This document shows positions 27,724-36,818 of a stretch of 64,000 bases of DNA, piece by piece; position 1 is the stretch's first letter; each line of letters starts with the position of its first letter. A program made the translations under genes and the position numbers. The stretch comes from Muribaculaceae bacterium (lineage in GTDB: Bacteria; Bacteroidota; Bacteroidia; Bacteroidales; Muribaculaceae), in the NCBI GenBank assembly GCA_017473615.1, contig JAFUKL010000017.1, positions 50,011-114,010 of the forward strand. Direction: 5' to 3'. The notes under the pieces are model-generated. The model had not been told where the DNA came from. It did not search any database and saw nothing but the letters and a program-made list of their open reading frames with translations.

Positions 27724-27743
27724 TGCCTGTTTTATATTGTGAT

Positions 27744-27798
27744 TAGTATCTATAGTGACAATATTAAAGCACTACTTTAATGGCTTTTCCGCCTTGAC
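27744..27798 (+). repeat. Left arm of a 55-bp inverted repeat
   Basis: These 55 bases match the reverse complement of 30877-30931 with one mismatch (at 27782). Similarity continues weakly for about 17 bases outside. On the minus strand the arm encodes QGGKAIKVVL and stop, the same C-terminal end as the secreted protein gene at 29565-30911, so it also reads as the tail of a lost paralogue. Inside it ATTAAAG-CACTA-CTTTAAT forms a perfect 7-bp hairpin. Confidence 0.9.
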
Positions 27799-27874
27799 AA
27801 ATCTTTAAGAAGTTATTTTAATTAGTGATAAGAAATCACTATTGTTTTTCTGAAAATATAGGATGTTTTATTGT

Positions 27875-28019
27875 AAAAGTCGCTTGAAAAATATATATTT
27901 GCATCAAAAAGTCGCTTGAAAAAATAGTCACTCGACATAAAAGTCCCTTGAAAAAGTTGCTATTTTGATAAAAAGTCGCTTGAAAAAATTACAAATCACA
28001 TAAAAAGTCATTCTAAAAA
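27875..28019 (+). repeat. 17-bp motif repeated with exact 32-bp period
   Basis: AAAAGTCGCTTGAAAAA occurs at 27875, 27907 and 27971, with one change (AAAAGTCCCTTGAAAAA) at 27939 and a decayed copy (AAAAGTCATTCTAAAAA) at 28003. All starts are 32 bases apart, about three helical turns. A half-phase weak copy sits at 27923. The 15-base spacers differ from each other. The period is not a multiple of three, so it is not coding. A TATATTTG promoter box (27894-27901) lies in the first spacer, and the last copy ends 6 bases before the ATPase start codon. An operator array or RNA leader are both possible. With the left inverted-repeat arm, this accounts for the 301-base gap after the nitroreductase. 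Confidence 0.88.
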
Positions 28020-28024
28020 ATATC

Positions 28025-29344
28025 ATGTTAAATAGAAAAATAGAAAAGACTCTTCTTGAATGGAAAGATTTACCAAATCATAATCCGTTGATTATAAAGG
28101 GATGCAGACAATGTGGGAAAACCTATTCTGTGCTAAAATTTGCTCATAAACATTATAAGCATGTTATCTACATAAACTTCTTTGAAAATCCCGCCTACAT
28201 TTCAATTTTTAATGGTTCGTTGAAGATCGATGACCTTATATTATATATGTCTGCTGCCTTAGGTTCTAAAGCTGTATTCGAAGAAAAACACACATGTATA
28301 ATTCTTGATGAAATACAGGAATGTCCAAATGCGCGAACATCATTAAAATTTTTCAAGCAAGATGGTAGATTTGATGTTATCTGCACAGGTTCATTATTAG
28401 GCGTGAATGGATATAAGGAACGGACGATGTCTATTCCGGTTGGATATGAAACGATAATTAATATGTTTCCACTTGATTTCGAAGAATTTTTATGGGCTAA
28501 TAATATACCTGAAAGTGTTATTGACAATTTAAAGGAATGTTTAAGCACATGTACAGCCGTTCACGATTTGATTCATGAAAGAATGAATGAATTACTTTTG
28601 CAATATACCGTGGTAGGCGGTATGCCTGCTGTCGTCAATGAATTTATTGCCTCACATCAGATTAACAATGTTTTACAACTGCAAAGAGACATTGTGAACG
28701 GCTATGGCGATGATATGGTTAAATATGCCGATAAAAGTAATAAATCCAAAATCCGTGAATGTTTTTATTCAATCCCCAAACAGCTCGGAAAGGAAAATAA
28801 AAAATTTCAATATTCAATAATAAAAAAGGGGGCAAGCTCTGTAAAATATGAAGGCAGTCTTCAATGGATAGAAGATGCCGGCATTATTCGTCGTTGCTAC
28901 AACCTGAATATCACCGAATTACCGTTAGATGGTAATGCCGACAAAAATATATTTAAAGTATATATGGCTGATATAGGGTTGTTTGTAAGTATGCTTGAAG
29001 ATGGAACACAATATGATATATTAAAAGGTAATTTATTGGGATATAAAGGTGCAATCTTTGAAAATCTTGTTGCCGATTTCTTTGGTAAAATGGGACGTAA
29101 ATTATATTATTTCCATAAGGATTCCGGTTTGGAAGTAGATTTTGTGATAAGGTATAAAGGTGAATGTATATTAGTTGAATGTAAGTCTAACTCCGGAAAT
29201 ATAAAAAGCACTAAAACAGTATTAAAACATCCCGAAAAATATCACGTATATAATGCCATAAAATTAGGAAATTACAATGTTGGGAAAAGTGGGAATATCA
29301 CAACATTACCTTTATATATGGGATTCTTACTTATAGAAAGATAG
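28025..29344 (+). CDS. AAA family ATPase with DUF4143 C-terminal domain
   Basis: A 439-residue protein. The N-terminal AAA_14 domain has Walker A GCRQCGKT (26-33) and Walker B CIILDEIQ (91-98) with sensor TGSLLG. The C-terminal DUF4143 part contains E370-V-D372-F-V-I and V-E385-C-K387, the pattern of a PD-(D/E)xK nuclease-like fold. Such ATPases are abundant in Bacteroidales, often as several copies per genome, and their role is unsettled; links to toxin-antitoxin or mobile modules have been suggested. Here it lies inside an inverted-repeat-bounded segment behind a 32-bp periodic array. It is more AT-rich than the neighbouring operons. Confidence 0.88.
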   Translation: MLNRKIEKTLLEWKDLPNHNPLIIKGCRQCGKTYSVLKFAHKHYKHVIYINFFENPAYISIFNGSLKIDDLILYMSAALGSKAVFEEKHTCIILDEIQECPNARTSLKFFKQDGRFDVICTGSLLGVNGYKERTMSIPVGYETIINMFPLDFEEFLWANNIPESVIDNLKECLSTCTAVHDLIHERMNELLLQYTVVGGMPAVVNEFIASHQINNVLQLQRDIVNGYGDDMVKYADKSNKSKIRECFYSIPKQLGKENKKFQYSIIKKGASSVKYEGSLQWIEDAGIIRRCYNLNITELPLDGNADKNIFKVYMADIGLFVSMLEDGTQYDILKGNLLGYKGAIFENLVADFFGKMGRKLYYFHKDSGLEVDFVIRYKGECILVECKSNSGNIKSTKTVLKHPEKYHVYNAIKLGNYNVGKSGNITTLPLYMGFLLIER

Positions 29345-29437
29345 ATTTTGCTTGGGATGCTACTTATTTTATTGATTAGTGAAAATTTTACCATAAAATT
29401 TTACCTGAATTTTATATTTGATATTAATATTAATAGT

Positions 29438-29445
29438 TACCTTTG
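29438..29445 (+). promoter_or_regulatory. -7 promoter box of the secreted chitobiase-C-like gene
   Basis: TACCTTTG about 120 bases before ATG 29565, implying a leader of about 115 bases. No known riboswitch is recognisable in that leader. Confidence 0.55.
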
Positions 29446-29564
29446 TATCAATAAACAAAAACGGGTAAATATAGTATTGGGGTTCAACGGTTTGCTTAAA
29501 AGATGAAATCCCTAATGTTAATAATTAAAACAAAATAATCACTAATCAATAAACTTAAAGATTT

Positions 29565-30911
29565 ATGAAGAAAATTTTACTTACACTTTTATGTCTTTTT
29601 AGCATTATAGCCACAAGTGCCACTGAAACTACAATTAAATTCTCAGAAAAAGGCTATACAAATGCTCAAGAAGTAACAGAAGTTGATGTTGATGATTTCA
29701 TCAAACTAACTTTCAATCAAGGTTCTAACAATAATAATACGCCTAAGTATTATAACACCGGCTCTGCAATGCGTGTGTATGGTGGAAACACTATGACTGT
29801 TTCGGTAAAGGATGGCTCAATACTTCTCAATAAAGTGACTATGACCACTACTACAAGCAATGTAGTAAATGCAGAAAGTACCGTAACTAATGGTAAATTA
29901 GCAATAGATGGTACTACTGCGATTATTTCCGAAATAAATTCTACAGAAACAACGTTTACTCAAGGGGGAACTTCAGGACACGTAAGAATTGTTTCTTTGA
30001 CAATTGAATATTCGGTTATAGATGAAAATGTAGTCCATGCACCTACTTTCTCAGTGGCAGGAGGAACTTATTATGATGCACAAAATGTAGAAATTGTTTG
30101 TGAAGATGAAAATGCTGAGATATATTACACTTTAGATGGGGAAACACCTTCAAAGGATGCAATATTTTATACCGGAGCAATCACTATTTCAGAAAACACT
30201 ACAGTAAAAGCCATTGCATACGTTGGTCTTAAAGAAAGTTCTATAGCTACTGTTACTTATGAGATTATTCAAAAATCAACTGAATCGTATAAAATTACAA
30301 CGACAATCGAGCCGGGCTACCATTATATAATAGTAGGCAAATATGGTGAAGACTATTATGCTATGAGTATAACTCAAAATTCAAACAATAGACCTATTGT
30401 GCCTGTGACAGTTTCAGAAGATGGCACTATCAAGAATCCTGCTGTTACGGTATGCGAATTTGAAACCGCACTCTCAGGTGGTTTATGGGGTTTTTATGAT
30501 TTTACTAATGAGGGATATTTGTATGCTGCATCATCAAGCAAAAATTATTTGAGAGTTCAATCTGAATTTAACGATAACGCTAAGGCGACAGTGGAGTTTG
30601 GCATAGATAATGATGCGAATGTAGCTAAAATCATATTCCAAGGCGAAAATACTCGAAATGATTTGCGTTTCAATCATCTTAGTAAAGTGTTTTCTTGTTA
30701 TAGCAATGATAAAGAATATACAGAAGAATCATCTTTACCGGTTTATCTCTATCAACGAGTAAATGACATTCAAACCGGTATTGAGGATGCGATGATTGAT
30801 GCTGATGCACCGGTGGAATATTATAATTTGCAGGGTGTGAAAGTGGCAAATCCTGAAAACGGTATCTTTATTAAGCGTCAAGGCGGAAAAGCTATTAAAG
30901 TAGTGCTTTAA
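29565..30911 (+). CDS. Secreted protein with chitobiase C-terminal domain and sorting-like tail
   Basis: A 448-residue protein. Residues 1-19 are a signal peptide. The next 130 residues form a beta-rich domain without a name I know. PTFSVAGGTYYDAQNVEI to KAIAYVGLKESSIATVTYEI (about 165-245) is a CHB_HEX_C-type Ig-like domain, with YYTLDGETPS as its hallmark. A further beta domain follows. The last 30 residues (YYNLQGVKVANPENGIFIKR) have the look of a T9SS-like C-terminal tail common in Bacteroidales. No catalytic site seen; surface binding is a guess. Its last 35 bases are part of the right inverted-repeat arm. Confidence 0.75.
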   Translation: MKKILLTLLCLFSIIATSATETTIKFSEKGYTNAQEVTEVDVDDFIKLTFNQGSNNNNTPKYYNTGSAMRVYGGNTMTVSVKDGSILLNKVTMTTTTSNVVNAESTVTNGKLAIDGTTAIISEINSTETTFTQGGTSGHVRIVSLTIEYSVIDENVVHAPTFSVAGGTYYDAQNVEIVCEDENAEIYYTLDGETPSKDAIFYTGAITISENTTVKAIAYVGLKESSIATVTYEIIQKSTESYKITTTIEPGYHYIIVGKYGEDYYAMSITQNSNNRPIVPVTVSEDGTIKNPAVTVCEFETALSGGLWGFYDFTNEGYLYAASSSKNYLRVQSEFNDNAKATVEFGIDNDANVAKIIFQGENTRNDLRFNHLSKVFSCYSNDKEYTEESSLPVYLYQRVNDIQTGIEDAMIDADAPVEYYNLQGVKVANPENGIFIKRQGGKAIKVVL

Positions 30912-30931
30912 TATTGTCACTATAGATACTA
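30877..30931 (-). repeat. Right arm of the 55-bp inverted repeat
   Basis: Inverted counterpart of 27744-27798 with one mismatch. It covers the last 12 codons of the secreted protein gene and 20 bases beyond its stop. The two arms enclose about 3.1 kb. Confidence 0.9.
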
Positions 30932-30941
30932 TTCATAGTAT

Positions 30942-30975
30942 AAACAGATGCGTCTTAACTCGGGCGCATCTGTTT
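30942..30975 (+). terminator. Rho-independent terminator
   Basis: AAACAGATGCG (30942-30952) pairs with CGCATCTGTTT (30965-30975), followed by T-rich sequence. It lies just outside the right inverted-repeat arm. Confidence 0.8.
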
Positions 30976-31002
30976 TTGTTTTCTCGTTTTCTGTAAAATT
31001 AT

Positions 31003-31010
31003 TATTTTTG
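31003..31010 (+). promoter_or_regulatory. -7 promoter box of the glutaminyl cyclase gene
   Basis: TATTTTTG, 26 bases before ATG 31037. Confidence 0.5.
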
Positions 31011-31036
31011 TAAATGTATAATTTTCAATATTGTTT

Positions 31037-32029
31037 ATGACACGATTTATTCTATTTTCAATACTTCTTTCCGCTATTATACTCGGCGGATGCTCCTCTA
31101 CAGGAAAATCAAGCGAGAAAACGACTAATCAAACCGATACTATCACACAAATCATGGATTTCAATGCCGACAGTGCATATAATTTTGTGAAAACACAATG
31201 CGACTTCGGCGCACGTGTGCCAAACTCCAAAGCCCACCGACAATGCGGTGATTTTCTTATCGATAAACTGAAATTCTACGGTGCAAACGTAATCATACAA
31301 TCACCGGTTCTTACCGCCTACGACGGAACAAAACTGAATGCCCGTAATATCATAGGGGAATTTGCTCCCGAGAAAAAACGTCGCATATTGCTCTTGGCTC
31401 ATTGGGATTGCCGACCGTGGGCTGACAGTGACCCCGACCCCAAGAACCACAAACAGCCGGTCATGGGAGCCAATGACGGAGCAAGCGGTGTAGGCGTTTT
31501 GCTTGAAATGGCTCGCCTGTTTAACGAGAAAACACCCGGCATAGGAGTTGACATCATGCTTGTCGATGCCGAGGACTGGGGTGACAACAGCGGGTCTTCA
31601 ACCGATGCCGACAATAGTTGGGCATTAGGCACGCAATACTGGACTGCAAACCCTCATCGATTGGGCTACCGCCCGCTGTTCGGTATTCTGCTTGACATGG
31701 TGGGAGCTAAAGGTTCGCGTTTCAGCAGAGAATATTTTTCCATGCAATATGCACCGGCTCTTGTAAAAGAAGTTTGGGACATTGCCGACCGCAGCGGATA
31801 CGGCGACTATTTCGTCAAGAGCGACGGCGGTGCCATCACCGATGATCATGTATTCGTCAATCGTGCCGGGATTCCCACCATAGACATAATAGCGATGGAT
31901 TCATCAAGCCCTAACGGATTTTTTCCGCAATGGCACACCACAGACGACACCATGAAACATATAGATCCCGCCACGCTCAAAGCCGTGGGGCAAACCCTTA
32001 CCAATCTCATTTACAGTGATAAATTTTAG
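31037..32029 (+). CDS. Type II glutaminyl cyclase-like M28 zinc lipoprotein
   Basis: A 330-residue protein with lipobox LGGC19 after a short hydrophobic signal, so it is lipid-anchored. The M28 fold shows LLLAHWDCRPWAD, GANDGASGVGVLLEMARL (zinc aspartate), VDAEDWG (zinc/catalytic glutamate) and QWHTTDDTM (zinc histidine). This set matches the Bacteroidetes glutaminyl cyclases that convert N-terminal glutamine, exposed after signal-peptide removal, to pyroglutamate. Several secreted proteins in this window would start with glutamine. A peptidase function cannot be excluded by eye. ATG 31037 is preferred to a TTG six bases upstream. Confidence 0.82.
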   Translation: MTRFILFSILLSAIILGGCSSTGKSSEKTTNQTDTITQIMDFNADSAYNFVKTQCDFGARVPNSKAHRQCGDFLIDKLKFYGANVIIQSPVLTAYDGTKLNARNIIGEFAPEKKRRILLLAHWDCRPWADSDPDPKNHKQPVMGANDGASGVGVLLEMARLFNEKTPGIGVDIMLVDAEDWGDNSGSSTDADNSWALGTQYWTANPHRLGYRPLFGILLDMVGAKGSRFSREYFSMQYAPALVKEVWDIADRSGYGDYFVKSDGGAITDDHVFVNRAGIPTIDIIAMDSSSPNGFFPQWHTTDDTMKHIDPATLKAVGQTLTNLIYSDKF

Positions 32030-32084
32030 GTATTAATCATATAAATGAGGCTTTGAGAACCGACAAGAACAAAACAATTAAGAT

Positions 32085-34214
32085 ATGAAAAAGACAGTGA
32101 TTATGGCAGGTTTTATCTTAGGGACAGGCGCAAGCGCATGTCTTGTGGGATGCAACGGTCAAGCAAAGCTTGACTACCCTGAAACGAAAACAGTAGATAC
32201 GGTAGATGTGTATTTCGGAACAGCAGTAGCCGACCCTTACCGGTGGCTTGAAGACGATAATTCCGAAGAAACGGCGGAATGGGTAAAAGCACAGAATGCC
32301 GTAACCAACGCCTACCTTGAAAAGATTCCATTCAGGGAAACACTGCGGAATAAGTTGACGGCTCTTTCCAATTACGAGAAAATGGGAACGCCGTGGAAAG
32401 AAAAAGGTAAGTATTATTTCTTCAAGAACAACGGGCTGCAGAACCAAAGCGTACTATATGAATGTGACTCACTCAAGGGCGAGCCGCACATATTACTCGA
32501 TCCCAACAAATTGAGCGAAGACGGCACCGTATCGCTCGCTTCTTTCAGTTTTTCCAAGAACAGAAAGTATCTCGCTTACGTGATTTCGCGCAGCGGTAGC
32601 GATTGGAACGAAATATATGTAATGGATACAGCCACAGGCAAGTTGCTTGAAGACCATATCATGTGGGCTAAATTCACAGGCGTCAGCTGGCAAGGCGACG
32701 GTTTCTACTATAGTGCATACGATGCTCCCGCCGACGGGAAAGGGCTATCGGCAAAGAACGAGTTCCAAAAGGTTTACTATCACAAGATAGGAACACCGCA
32801 ATCAGACGACCGACTTGAATACATGAACAAGCAACATCCACTTCGTTTCTATCAGGCAGGAGTAACCGACGATGAACGTTTCATCTGCCTATACGAAAGC
32901 GACGGTGAGGGTAATGCAGTATATGTAAAAGATACCAAGAAACCCGGTTCCGGATATGTGTGCATTGCAAAAGACATGTCTAAAGACAACTCTATAGTAC
33001 ATGCCGACGACCAACGGATATTATTGAAGACCAACGACGGTGCGCCTAACTACAAAATACTTGAATTTGACGTAAATAATCTCAGCGCCGACAAAAGCAA
33101 AGTGCTTATAGCCGAAAACGAGCATTTGCTTGAAGGAGTAAATATGGCAGGAGATAAGATCATAGCCGTATATATGGAGAATATTGCCAATCACGCTTAC
33201 CTGTTTGACGGAAAAGGTAACAAAATGAGAGAAATTCATTTGCCTACGGTTGGTTCGGTAGGCTTTTCGTCAAGCAGCAAGCATAATGAGGTATTCTATT
33301 CATTCTCGTCTTACACATTCCCCGGTACAATATACAAGTATGACATAGATAAGGACGTATCCTCCCTTATCTTCTCCCCCGATGTGGATTTCAATCCGGA
33401 AGATTATGTAACCGAACAAATCTCCTACCCAAGCAAGGACAGCACTATGGTAAACATGTTCATTACCTACAAAAAAGGTCTCGAAAAGAACGGCAAGAAC
33501 CCGGTGTTCCTTTACGGATACGGAGGGTTCAACATAAGCCTGAACCCGGGATTCGGTGCAATGCGCATTCCTTTTATCAGTAACGGCGGAATCTATGCCG
33601 TAGCCAATCTGCGCGGAGGCGGCGAATTTGGAGAAACTTGGCATAAAGCAGGCACAAAAATGAACAAGCAGAATGTATTTGATGATTTCATTTCCGCAGC
33701 AGAATACCTTATCAGGGAAGGCTACACTTCACCTGAGCATATCGCAATCAATGGCGGCTCCAATGGCGGACTTCTTGTAGGAGCTGTCGTTAACCAACGT
33801 CCTGATTTGTTCCGAGTGGCAGTACCGCAAGTAGGCGTAATGGACATGCTCCGCTACCATAAGTTCACTATCGGTTGGAACTGGGCAAGCGATTACGGAC
33901 GCAGTGATGACAATAAGGAAATGTTTGAATATCTATACCGCTATTCGCCATTGCACAGCATTAAGAATGACGGAACAAAATATCCTGCTATAATGGTTAC
34001 AACAGCCGATCATGACGACCGCGTAGTACCGGCTCACTCATTCAAATACACGGCTCAGCTGCAAGCATCCGACACCGGCAATGAACCGAAAATAATACGC
34101 ATCGACAGCAAGGCAGGACACGGCGGCGGCAAGCCTATCGCCAAAGTTATCGAAGAGCAAACCGACATTTGGTCATTCATCATGTACAACTTAGACATGA
34201 ACCCGACCGAATAG
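32085..34214 (+). CDS. Prolyl oligopeptidase (S9A) lipoprotein
   Basis: A 709-residue serine peptidase. The N-terminus is a lipoprotein-like signal (LVGC). A seven-bladed propeller domain (PYRWLEDDNSEETAEWV onward) precedes the alpha/beta hydrolase domain. The catalytic serine lies in INGGSNGGLLVG, aspartate in DHDDRVVP and histidine in KAGHGGG. It cleaves short proline-containing peptides, presumably in the periplasm. It follows the glutaminyl cyclase gene by 55 bases, and the two may share a transcript. Confidence 0.92.
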   Translation: MKKTVIMAGFILGTGASACLVGCNGQAKLDYPETKTVDTVDVYFGTAVADPYRWLEDDNSEETAEWVKAQNAVTNAYLEKIPFRETLRNKLTALSNYEKMGTPWKEKGKYYFFKNNGLQNQSVLYECDSLKGEPHILLDPNKLSEDGTVSLASFSFSKNRKYLAYVISRSGSDWNEIYVMDTATGKLLEDHIMWAKFTGVSWQGDGFYYSAYDAPADGKGLSAKNEFQKVYYHKIGTPQSDDRLEYMNKQHPLRFYQAGVTDDERFICLYESDGEGNAVYVKDTKKPGSGYVCIAKDMSKDNSIVHADDQRILLKTNDGAPNYKILEFDVNNLSADKSKVLIAENEHLLEGVNMAGDKIIAVYMENIANHAYLFDGKGNKMREIHLPTVGSVGFSSSSKHNEVFYSFSSYTFPGTIYKYDIDKDVSSLIFSPDVDFNPEDYVTEQISYPSKDSTMVNMFITYKKGLEKNGKNPVFLYGYGGFNISLNPGFGAMRIPFISNGGIYAVANLRGGGEFGETWHKAGTKMNKQNVFDDFISAAEYLIREGYTSPEHIAINGGSNGGLLVGAVVNQRPDLFRVAVPQVGVMDMLRYHKFTIGWNWASDYGRSDDNKEMFEYLYRYSPLHSIKNDGTKYPAIMVTTADHDDRVVPAHSFKYTAQLQASDTGNEPKIIRIDSKAGHGGGKPIAKVIEEQTDIWSFIMYNLDMNPTE

Positions 34215-34238
34215 CGTTTATCTTTAAACAAAGTACAG

Positions 34239-34274
34239 AAAAAGCTCGGTGGCACACATTCCACCGAGCTTTTT
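34239..34274. terminator. Bidirectional terminator between prolyl oligopeptidase and recA
   Basis: AAAAAGCTCGGTGG (34239-34252) pairs perfectly with CCACCGAGCTTTTT (34261-34274) over 14 bases around an 8-base loop, with A and T runs on both sides for the two convergent genes. Confidence 0.9.
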
Positions 34275-34302
34275 TCTATTCCGGATGCCAAATCATCGGC
34301 TG

Positions 34303-35355
34303 TTATGCCTGATTATCTTGCGTCTCACCGCGCATTGCGGATGCAATCTTAGCTTCTATTTCTTCGGCAAGTTCAGGATTATCGGCAATTGTGCGTTTTG
34401 CAGCCTCTCGTCCCTGACCTATTTTACTGTCTTGATAAGAGAACCAAGCACCACTCTTCTTCACAATACCGTACTGAACACCCAAATCAACAATTTCCCC
34501 TATCTTGGAAATACCTTGACCGAAAAGAATCTCAAACTCTGCCTTGCGGAAAGGAGGTGCAACCTTATTTTTCACCACTTTCACTCTGGTCTGATTTCCA
34601 AGAACCTCTTCACCGTCCTTAATCTGACCTATACGGCGTATATCAAGACGAACCGATGAATAGAACTTCAAAGCATTACCTCCCGTTGTGGTCTCAGGTG
34701 AACCGAACATTACCCCCAACTTGTCACGTAACTGATTGATGAAAATACATGTAGTGTTGGTCTTCGAAATAGTGGCAGTAAGTTTACGCAATGCCTGCGA
34801 CATAAGGCGAGCTTGAAGTCCCATTTTGCTGTCACCCATTTCACCTTCAATTTCAGCTTTCGGCGTAAGGGCAGCCACCGAGTCGATAACGATAATATCA
34901 ATAGCCGAAGAACGAATAAGTTGATCGGCAATTTCAAGAGCCTGTTCACCATTGTCGGGTTGAGAAATCCACAGATTATTCACATCAACACCGAGTTTTT
35001 CGGCATAAAAGCGGTCAAAAGCATGCTCAGCATCTATAATGGCAGCTATTCCACCTTGCTTTTGTGCCTCAGCAATAGCATGAATGGCAAGAGTGGTCTT
35101 ACCCGAAGATTCCGGACCGTAGATTTCAATGATTCTGCCTCTCGGATAGCCGCCCACTCCGAGCGCATAATCCAAAGCGATAGAACCGGTAGGTATCACC
35201 TCCACGTCCTCTATACTATCATCACCCATTTTCATGATAGAGCCGCGACCATAGGTCTTGTCTATCTTGTCCATTGCTATCTGCAACGCTTTAAGCTTTT
35301 CAGCCGACACAGGAACTCTTTCCTGTGTTTTTGCATTCTGTTCAAGTTCTTCCAT
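34303..35355 (-). CDS. recA: RecA recombinase
   Basis: A 350-residue strand-exchange ATPase that also triggers LexA-type self-cleavage. Walker A GPESSGKT at 80-87, the Walker B region [11 protein letters not shown], loop L1 [21 protein letters not shown] and loop L2 with [15 protein letters not shown] are all intact. It starts 16 bases after bcp and is probably in the same operon. Confidence 0.97.
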   Translation of the reverse strand: MEELEQNAKTQERVPVSAEKLKALQIAMDKIDKTYGRGSIMKMGDDSIEDVEVIPTGSIALDYALGVGGYPRGRIIEIYGPESSGKTTLAIHAIAEAQKQGGIAAIIDAEHAFDRFYAEKLGVDVNNLWISQPDNGEQALEIADQLIRSSAIDIIVIDSVAALTPKAEIEGEMGDSKMGLQARLMSQALRKLTATISKTNTTCIFINQLRDKLGVMFGSPETTTGGNALKFYSSVRLDIRRIGQIKDGEEVLGNQTRVKVVKNKVAPPFRKAEFEILFGQGISKIGEIVDLGVQYGIVKKSGAWFSYQDSKIGQGREAAKRTIADNPELAEEIEAKIASAMRGETQDNQA

Positions 35356-35371
35356 AATTTATATATATATT

Positions 35372-35824
35372 TTATTTGTTCATATTCAAAATCTGCCCGG
35401 CACTGTTCTTCGTGTCAACATCTGTTATGACATCTTTTACAATACCGTTCTCATCAATAATAAACGTGGTGCGCACCGTACCCATATATTCACCCGCCGC
35501 AAATGTTTGCTTATGCCACACGCCAAAATGCTTGTTCAGCACCAATTCCGTATCGGCAATCAACGGAAACGGCAGGGAATGTTCCTCGGCAAACTTTCTG
35601 TGAGACTCGGCGCTGTCGGCACTCACGCCCACCACCTTGTAACCTGCCTTGAGTAGCGCACCATATCCCGAAGCGAGACTGCACGCCTCATCGGTACATA
35701 ACGGCGTTCCGTCCTTGGGATAAAAGTATAAGACCAATTTACTACCTGCAAAATCTTGAGCAGTCCACTTCCTGCCATTTGCATCTACTCCCAATATTTC
35801 GGGAATCTTGTCACCTTTTTTCAT
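35372..35824 (-). CDS. bcp: Thioredoxin-dependent peroxiredoxin, Bcp type
   Basis: A 150-residue peroxidase reducing hydroperoxides. Peroxidatic C43 in YPKDGTPLCTDEAC and resolving C48 are present. The usual TPGC is TPLC here, a small change beside the active cysteine. A minus-strand TAGCTTTG box at 35889-35896 is its likely promoter. It leads the bcp-recA pair. Confidence 0.92.
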   Translation of the reverse strand: MKKGDKIPEILGVDANGRKWTAQDFAGSKLVLYFYPKDGTPLCTDEACSLASGYGALLKAGYKVVGVSADSAESHRKFAEEHSLPFPLIADTELVLNKHFGVWHKQTFAAGEYMGTVRTTFIIDENGIVKDVITDVDTKNSAGQILNMNK

Positions 35825-35952
35825 AATTACTTAAATTTAAACCCAACGGCTTACTCATGTAGCTAAATGATTATTCATTTTTACTCTGCAAAGCTATAAC
35901 CACCCCGGGCATGTTTTTTTCACACAACACACAAAAAAGGTAAAAAGTTGGG

Positions 35953-36720
35953 TTATTTAAGTAACTTTTGAAGTAATTCAGGTTCGTTTGTAGTAATAAA
36001 GTCAATACCTTGCCCGATACACCACTTCATATCATCTTCCTTATTGACAGTCCAAACATTCACTTTCATTCCCAAGTCATGACACTCCTTAATCCATTCG
36101 GGATGCTTTTTCAGCACCGACAGGTTATAGTCAATCCCTGCTGCACCCATGCGATACAGTTCCTGTGGGGTCTTGTCTCCGTTAAGATAATACACGGGGG
36201 TGCCTTTAGGCGCATATTTCAGGAACTCCTCCAAAGCAGCTGCAGAGAAAGTGATATATTCCACACGGTCATTAAGCCCCATGCGTTCTATCATCATAAT
36301 GCCATCAATAACGGCTTTTGCCTCACGTAACCGATTCTCATGCGGTTTCAATTCAAAGATAAGACGTGTATCAAGAGACTTGCCCATCTCCAAATATTGC
36401 TCCAAAGCAGGTATATATTCGCCATTTCCAAGTTTCAATCCAAATACATCAGCCGATTGAGCCTCCTCTATTACGATTCCGTCAACCTTGGCATCATGAT
36501 TTACCACAAGCCTGCCGTCTGCCGTCATCCACACATCAAATTCCGAGCCATAACAATTAATCGAGTCAGCCTTTATCAAAGCACGCAACGAGTTCTGAGC
36601 CGAGCCTTCAGTCTTCCAATATCCACGGTGAGCAATCACCTTGGTTTGTGCAAATGTCGTCATCGTAAATGCCATAAGGGCAAGCATTGTCAATAGGTTC
36701 TTAATAGTCTTCATTTTCAA
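35953..36720 (-). CDS. Secreted glycerophosphodiester phosphodiesterase
   Basis: A 255-residue GDPD-family enzyme. The signal peptide ends TTFA, leaving glutamine first. IAHRGYW (histidine, arginine), GSEFDVWMTADG (metal E and D) and VVNHD (histidine) form the active site, and FELKPHE and VNVWTVN complete the barrel. It releases glycerol-3-phosphate from deacylated phospholipids in the periplasm. It is a single gene, followed by bcp-recA on the same strand. Confidence 0.9.
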   Translation of the reverse strand: MKMKTIKNLLTMLALMAFTMTTFAQTKVIAHRGYWKTEGSAQNSLRALIKADSINCYGSEFDVWMTADGRLVVNHDAKVDGIVIEEAQSADVFGLKLGNGEYIPALEQYLEMGKSLDTRLIFELKPHENRLREAKAVIDGIMMIERMGLNDRVEYITFSAAALEEFLKYAPKGTPVYYLNGDKTPQELYRMGAAGIDYNLSVLKKHPEWIKECHDLGMKVNVWTVNKEDDMKWCIGQGIDFITTNEPELLQKLLK

Positions 36721-36740
36721 ATATTTTTTTACAAATATAA

Positions 36741-36818
36741 GAAGTTGTTTTGAATTTTCTTGAAATTTTTATTACAGTTTTACTTGGGTCATGTTTCGGA
36801 TTCTTTAAGGTTCTTTTT
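36741..36818 (+). repeat. Intergenic AT-rich repeat copy
   Basis: GAAGTTGTTTTGAATTTTC followed by TTGAAATTTTTATTACAG, then ACTTGGG and GTTTCGGATTCTTTAAGG. It is close to 10617-10715 without that copy's 20-base insertion. It lies between the phosphodiesterase and xerD genes. Confidence 0.65.

Noticed and set aside
27875-28019. CRISPR array
   Set aside because: The repeat is only 17 bases with 15-base spacers, there are no cas genes, and a promoter box lies in a spacer.
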